Shown here in pieces: positions 59,041-64,000 of a DNA stretch of 64,000 nucleotides (position 1 is its first letter; each line of letters starts with the position of its first letter). The notes under the pieces were generated by a model that had not been told where the DNA came from, ran no database searches, and was given only the letters and a program-made list of their open reading frames with translations. The stretch spans positions 89,942,296 to 90,006,295 of the forward strand of contig NC_079501.1 in NCBI RefSeq assembly GCF_030052815.1, written 5' to 3'. The position numbers were made by a program, and so were the translations under genes. Source of the DNA: Hevea brasiliensis. Taxonomy: Eukaryota; Streptophyta; Magnoliopsida; Malpighiales; Euphorbiaceae.

Positions 59041-59235
59041 GCAAACAATTTTTGGTAAGTTCAGTGGGACCAAGGATCTCATTTGTACACCAATTTCCAC
59101 TGTTCTTACCCAAAACTTGCAAATAGTTTTTAGCTCGTCTAGTGGAACATGAAGATCAACTTCTACTATTTCAACATTTTACTTTTCTTAACAAAAAGTT
59201 GCAAACAATTTTTTTGCACACTTAATAGGATAGAT
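59041..59235 (+). other. Three primer-site-like modules in a retroelement leader
   Basis: GCAAACAATTTTTGGTAAGT plus TCAGTGGGACC (59041), GCAAATAGTTTTTAGCTCGT plus CTAGTGGAAC (59119) and GCAAACAATTTTTTTGCACA plus CTTAATAGGA (59201), spaced about 80 bases apart. They resemble the TTTGGCRCGCCCAGTGGGAC leader I know from plant Tat-like elements. Confidence 0.45.
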
Positions 59236-59818
59236 TGTTATTTTTGCACTCATTATGGAATGAAAATCTCCTTTTATTCTTTTTTTTTGTAGAATTTTCG
59301 ATTTAGGTTCCTTAAGGCCACTAGAAACAAGAAGTTAGCTAAGCAAAAATAGTGTCGTGTCTTAGGACTCAGAGGGACTCAACTTCCATATTCCCCAAAT
59401 GGTGGAATAATTTTAAAAATGACCAATTCCCTAGGGAGAAGAGGTTCAAAATCATGACCCAATAGAGATTGCACATACCTTAGTTGTTGATGCAAAATAG
59501 AGGTAGGGTGAGTCAGTTCTTGTTGCTATTATTGAAGATACCAATGCACCATCCATCACCGAGGTCTTGAAAAAAGAGTTAAAAATGATCAAACTTCAAA
59601 CAAACTTGCTAATGCAATTCATCTTTTAATTAAAAAGTTAAATTTTCCAATGCATATATTGTCTAATGGCCAATTCACTAGGACAGAGGCAAATCCCAAA
59701 TAAAGAAATGAGCCTGGTTGAAAATCTGTGAAACCTGGATATTTTGGCTGAAAAGGGCTGGAGCTGTGGACCAATGATGCTACAATAAACCATAAAAGAA
59801 GAACAAAAGTTAACTTAC
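59236..59818 (+). pseudogene. Degraded retroelement sequence, possibly gag start
   Basis: Follows the LTR and leader. Frames are broken by many stops and no conserved gag block is clear. The assignment is from position only. Confidence 0.25.
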
Positions 59819-59902
59819 AAGCTGCTTGTAACCAATATTGTTCCTCTCTGCTATAGTCTCAACCTCGTACCAAGCATCAGTATCAGGAAGTCCCAATGCA
59901 GC
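59819..59902 (-). pseudogene. Orphan exon of an unidentified plant gene
   Basis: 84 nt on the minus strand, open in phase 0, with an acceptor-like TCAAG before 59902 and a perfect donor GTAAGT after 59819. It encodes GLPDTDAWYEVETIAERNN and then IGYKQL, which looks like real protein with balanced composition, in contrast to the surrounding AT-rich DNA. I cannot name the family. No further exons are convincing within 1 kb on either side, so it is probably a captured or left-over gene fragment. Confidence 0.5.
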
Positions 59903-61764
59903 CTTGACAATGGCAAATAATAAGATCAAAATATGTCATGTTTGATATGGAAGAAAATAGGCAACACAAGAAAAAGTGAAGACAAAGAACACCACCATGT
60001 GAGATGCCAACAGAATTAGTTTGATAAAAACAAAAGATATTATTATAAATAAGAATAAATATTCTTTACATAAATATGTACAACTGGAATATTATTCTTT
60101 TAAATGTTTGTGTAGTTTTAATTTAGATCATTACTTTAGTTTTCTTAATTTTATTATATTATTACACCAAAAAGATGTGTTTAATAAAAGGTTAAGAAAT
60201 CAAAGTTAAATATTACCTCTATAAGTTTTAACCTTTAAAACCCCCAAGAGAGTATAAATATTAATTAGGTTAAAAATTAATTTTATATTTTTAAATATCC
60301 AAACAACATTAAAAAGCCGTTAAAAATTATAAAGGTAATAATTACTTTGGTTAAACTCATACCAATCACCTCATCTCTGTAAAAGAAAATTTCTAATTAG
60401 TTTTAAAGTTTTTTAATTAATTAACATAATTTTTTTAATTATATATAAAGAAAAGAAAAATAAATACAAATAAGTATAACAATTACAAACAATATACAAT
60501 GCACATTAAAAAATACTAATAACAGTAAAAATATTGAACAAAGAGTATTATATTAATTAGGATTATTAATATATTTTAGAAAAATATTATTAGGTTAGAC
60601 TCCATTTATTTCGCAGAAATAACTTGTATGTAAAAAATATTTTCTATGAAAAATATTTTCTGAAAAAAAATTTTCATAAAAATATTTTTTATTATTTAGT
60701 TCCAATGCTAAATTAATGATATGTGTTTAAATTCTGTATGTATAAGTGTTTTCATATTTTAATAAAATTATCAAAATCTAAAAAATAGAAAATAATTTAA
60801 TTTTTTCATTAACCAAGAAAATATTTTCTTTTGATCTATTTTTTTAAGTGTCTCAAAGTATGAAAAATATTTTACAAGAAAATATTGTTAACCTTGTACT
60901 AAACCACCTTTTACTCTAAAAAAAAATTCCTATTGGTTTTAAAGCTTATTAATTAATTGTAATATAATTTTTTTAAAATTATATATAAAGAAAAATAATT
61001 ATAAATAAGTATAACAGGTACAAACAACATACAAAGTATGTTAAAAAATATTAAAAATATAAAAATACCAAACAAAGAGTATTGCATTAATTAGGATTAT
61101 TAATATATTTTAGAAAAATATTATTAGGCTAAATAAGAATTGACTTTAATCTATTTTGACTAAGCAAAAGCATCCCTTGATATAAAATTAAGAAACACTT
61201 AATCATGCTTCTCTTTGACGTCAACCTCAAAAACATATAGAAATATAATAGTGGTTCAATCTCGTAACATAAAAATTTAGAGATTTAAATTTTTTGATAT
61301 TTATTTTCTCATAAAAATTTTTAATATGAAAAAATAATTATATGTAAGTATATGATTGATTTCATGACAGGAGTCGAATCCAATAAATTTGTATTAGCTC
61401 TTGACATTAATTGATCCTTCAAAATATTGAGATTTTAAAAGAAATTATTGAATAAATAAATAAACAATACACTTTTAAATAGGATTTTTTTTATTTGTTA
61501 GATGATTTTATATATTAATCATAAATATTTGTGAGCAGAACTATAATTATTTGAATATTTTACAATTTATCTTTGAAATATAATAACAAATTATCATTTT
61601 TCTTTATTTTTTTTAAATATTTATTCTCAAATTATGCTAATGTTATGAAATAGTGTGGTGACTAAACTCAGTCAACGGTAGGCTCAAAACCAAAGCCGGT
61701 CAAACTCATATTTGACCCAAATCGAAGTTAAATTGAACTAAAATTGAATCAAAACTAAAGTCAT
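59903..61764. other. AT-rich spacer with direct repeat and MITE-like insert
   Basis: About 60375-60600 and 60915-61135 are direct repeats sharing TTAGGATTATTAATATATTT and TATATATAAAGAAAA. Between them, at about 60605-60895, lies a sequence related to the MITE at 3741-4066 (starts CTCCATTTATTTCGCAGAAA). No genes are seen. Confidence 0.55.
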
Positions 61765-61985
61765 GTTTGGCATTGAGTTTTAAAGTCTGAAATTACTTTT
61801 CTGAATAAAAGCATCATTTTAGATGTCGTTGAGAAAAACAATTTAAAAAAAATTATTTTGTTATTTTAAGTTTTTATGACTAAAACTAATTAAATTTAAT
61901 TTTTAATTATTTTTTAATACTTTCTAATTAGTATATTTAAAAAAGTAATTTTTTAAACAACAGTTTTAACAACAATGCTAAACAG
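61765..61985. mobile_element. MITE with short terminal inverted repeats
   Basis: The left end GTTTGGCATTG and the right end CAATGCTAAAC are inverted repeats with one mismatch, 221 bp apart, around AT-rich noncoding DNA. No sure target duplication. Confidence 0.6.
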
Positions 61986-62953
61986 CCCTAAATTGAATGA
62001 TTTTAAGTCGAAACACTTTTTCTATTAAAAAATTTTGACAGTTGAATTTGAGCCAAATTGAATGGAATTAGAATTGGGATTGGTATCTAAACCGGATCAA
62101 AATTTTGAAGGGTTCACAATTTTGATTCCAAATCATCCTTTTAAGGGAATCAAAACTTTCGATTTCGATCAGGTTGGAATCGAAACCGGTTCGGTGGCGG
62201 GTCTAGGTGACCCAAGTTGTACTTGCTTGAGTACGCCGGACGAAGAATGTTGGCCTCACATGGGACACAATTGCAATGAGATGCAATCAGAGACTAAGGC
62301 GTTAGTCAAAGTAAACGATCCCACAAATTCCAAACTATCTGCACGACAGCGTATAACTGTAGCAATTATTTTGACTTTTGTGGTGTTGGTCAAAGTAAAC
62401 TCTTCAGCTTTCCTCACTGCACGACGACTTTGTACTTTGCATCATCATAGTCGTTGCCACCCCGGATACCACCTCTTTCCTTTTGTCAAATCATTCGTTT
62501 GTCTTCATCTCTCTCCCATCCAATATGTGCATGCAATTTAATTTTTTTTTTAAATATTCAACTCTAGTGGGTTAAATTTTTACCTCAAAAATCGATTATA
62601 TAAAATTTTTTTTATTTTAAATAATTTTTTAAATATAATTAATAAATTTTGATTTATTTTTACCACTTTAAATTTATGATTTTTAACTTCAATAGAATTT
62701 CTTTATTTTTTTTAAATTTACTACCATATATTTTTTTAATAGTATCTTAATAAATTATTTTCTTAACATATCTAATATAAACTTGATTATATATAAGAAT
62801 GAGTTTAATAATTATTAAATTAAATATTTATATTAAAATTTATATAAAAATAATTAAAATATATATTATAGATATATGATTTTAAATATAAATATTTAAT
62901 TTAATTATTATTAAATTTATTTTTATATGAATTAAAATTTTTTATAATCGCAC

Positions 62954-63012
<59 letters not shown>

Positions 63013-63276
63013 TTTAATTTTTATTTAATAGTTATTATTATTATTTTTTTCAAAAGGTATATTTATTATTTTTACATGTCATGCTTAATAGACATATAAA
63101 TGATTATATAAAAGAGCAAGTTGCAAATTTTTGTAAATATATAAATGATTGCATCTTGTCTTTAAAAAGCTATCTTCTAAGCTTGCAGGTTGCAGGTGCT
63201 TCGTCAATCATTTCACTTTCCTTTTCCCTTGGCTTCTCTCCTTGTGTTTGTGTTTAACAAAGAGAGCTGAGCTAAA
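61986..63276 (+). promoter_or_regulatory. Upstream region of the Pro/Gln-rich gene
   Basis: Contains four W-box cores (TTGAC or GTCAA) within 185 bp at 62305, 62371, 62389 and 62485, a (TTA)n microsatellite (62958-63010), and TATA-like strings TATATAAA at 63105-63112 and 63137-63144 suited to a start near 63170. An open frame of 159 codons at 62062-62541 has repeat-like content and no recognisable domain, so I do not call it a gene. Confidence 0.35.
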
Positions 63277-64000
63277 ATGGGACGTCCCCAAGGAGACTCT
63301 TCCTCATACCAAACTGATCAACCTCAAGAATACCCACTGGACGCAACCATTGAATCCACTGCCATTCAATCTGATTTCGCTGCTCAAACCCTTGAAATCA
63401 ACTACTATGATTCTACCCAACAGGACATGTACAGTGCTGACCCTGAACCCCAACAACAACAAGAAGACTATAACCAGCAGCCACCGCAACAACAGCAATA
63501 CCAGCCATCACAATTCCAGCCACCTGAAGCTCGGCAGCCGCAAGCACAACAGTACCCTCCTACACCTCCGCAAGCTAACCAGGGCTATGGGCCTTCACCA
63601 ACCCCGCCTTCCCAGTTTCCACCCCAAAGTGGACCAAACAACCCAGCATACCCACTACAAGGTCCACAAACAATCCCATCTCGACCCCCACAATTCCCAG
63701 CTCAGAGCCCGATTCAGCCTGCTGCATACCCACCACAAAGTCCACAAACAATTCCTACCCAGCCAGTGCAGTTTCCACCCCCAAGCCCACAATCCCACCC
63801 GATTTACCCTGGCGGGACGAATCAAACTGTAGCGTTCCCGCCACAACTCCCACAACAGATTTCAAGAAATTATCCTCCTCAGGTTACACCGCAGCCTTTT
63901 CCTCCTCAGGCAGCACTGCAAGCTTTCACTCAAAATGCTTACCAAGCACCACAGCCACAGGCAGTGTCATTCCCTCCACAGAATAATGCTGCACCGGGAT
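63277..64000 (+). CDS. Proline/glutamine-rich protein, N-terminal part (runs off the window)
   Basis: Open frame from ATG 63277, with an in-frame TGA at 63268-63270 just upstream, through to the window end (241 codons without a stop). The N-terminus MGRPQGDSSSYQTDQPQEY is followed by an acidic Tyr/Asp segment and then a long low-complexity region of Pro, Gln, Tyr and Phe with short repeats (YPPQ, QFPPQ, GPQTIPS, SPQTIPTQP). No signal peptide or membrane span is visible so far. Codon use and GC content are clearly higher than the surroundings, supporting a real gene. Some plant PLAC8/PCR proteins have Pro/Gln-rich N-termini starting MGR, so a link to the gene at 2949-3709 is possible but is only a guess. 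The C-terminal domain off the window would decide the family. Confidence 0.75.
   Translation, partial: MGRPQGDSSSYQTDQPQEYPLDATIESTAIQSDFAAQTLEINYYDSTQQDMYSADPEPQQQQEDYNQQPPQQQQYQPSQFQPPEARQPQAQQYPPTPPQANQGYGPSPTPPSQFPPQSGPNNPAYPLQGPQTIPSRPPQFPAQSPIQPAAYPPQSPQTIPTQPVQFPPPSPQSHPIYPGGTNQTVAFPPQLPQQISRNYPPQVTPQPFPPQAALQAFTQNAYQAPQPQAVSFPPQNNAAPG

Noticed and set aside
62062..62541. 159-codon open frame as a gene
   Set aside because: Repeat-like content (duplicated GTCAAAGTAAAC and CTGCACGAC strings), no domain and unlikely composition. It sits in the upstream region of the next gene.
63149..63832. 227-codon His/Asn/Thr-rich frame as the real gene at the right edge
   Set aside because: It is the shifted register of the Pro/Gln-rich frame from ATG 63277, which stays open to the window end and has a stop directly upstream of its ATG.

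Overview
The window is nuclear DNA of a eudicot plant. The host genes carry GT-AG introns and have plant-specific families (a wall-associated receptor kinase and a Cys-rich PLAC8/PCR protein). Intergenic DNA is very AT-rich, and most of the window is LTR retrotransposons of the plant Tekay-type chromovirus and Athila/Tat-like groups. The LTR styles resemble those I associate with Euphorbiaceae such as rubber tree or cassava, but that is only an impression.

Layout. 263-1470 (+): last exon of a WAK-like receptor kinase whose extracellular exons lie off the left edge. 2949-3709 (-): a complete four-exon PLAC8/PLANT CADMIUM RESISTANCE-type gene of 165 codons. 3710-6930: AT-rich spacer with MITE-like debris and a strong 61-bp hairpin. 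6931-37336: a nest. Two inverted arms of an old CACTA-like DNA transposon lie either side of retroelement E0 (7400-35199, target duplication AGTTT). E0 is itself split by E1 (7653-18734, a full chromovirus on the minus strand, duplication TATGG) and by E2 (from 19446, an older decayed chromovirus). E2 is cut by E3, an LTR fragment starting at 28001. A deletion then joins E3 directly to the protease region of E0 at about 30605. 37337-53605: a large tandem duplication (copies A and B), each with a Mutator-like transposase relic and a tRNA-derived SINE-like repeat. Copy B is interrupted by a hAT-type MITE (8-bp duplication) and by E5 (43445-52978, duplication ACAAC). 53934-58087: solo LTR E6 (duplication CACAT). 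58365-59260: a Tat-like LTR plus a leader with three primer-site-like modules. 59819-59902 (-): an orphan exon. 63277-64000 (+): start of a Pro/Gln-rich protein that runs off the right edge.

How parts work together. E1 and E2 are autonomous-type gag-pol chromoviruses, now broken. E0 and E5 are a different class: LTR elements that keep only gag and/or an aspartic protease and show no reverse transcriptase or integrase. They would depend on enzymes supplied in trans. Although their LTRs differ in sequence, E0 and E5 share the same plan. This is gag-protease, a conserved motif just after the protease stop, a cluster of near-palindromic short repeats, an internal copy of the polypurine-tract module, more noncoding sequence, the terminal polypurine tract, and an LTR that again contains the same near-palindromes. 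That shared plan is the observation here most worth following up.
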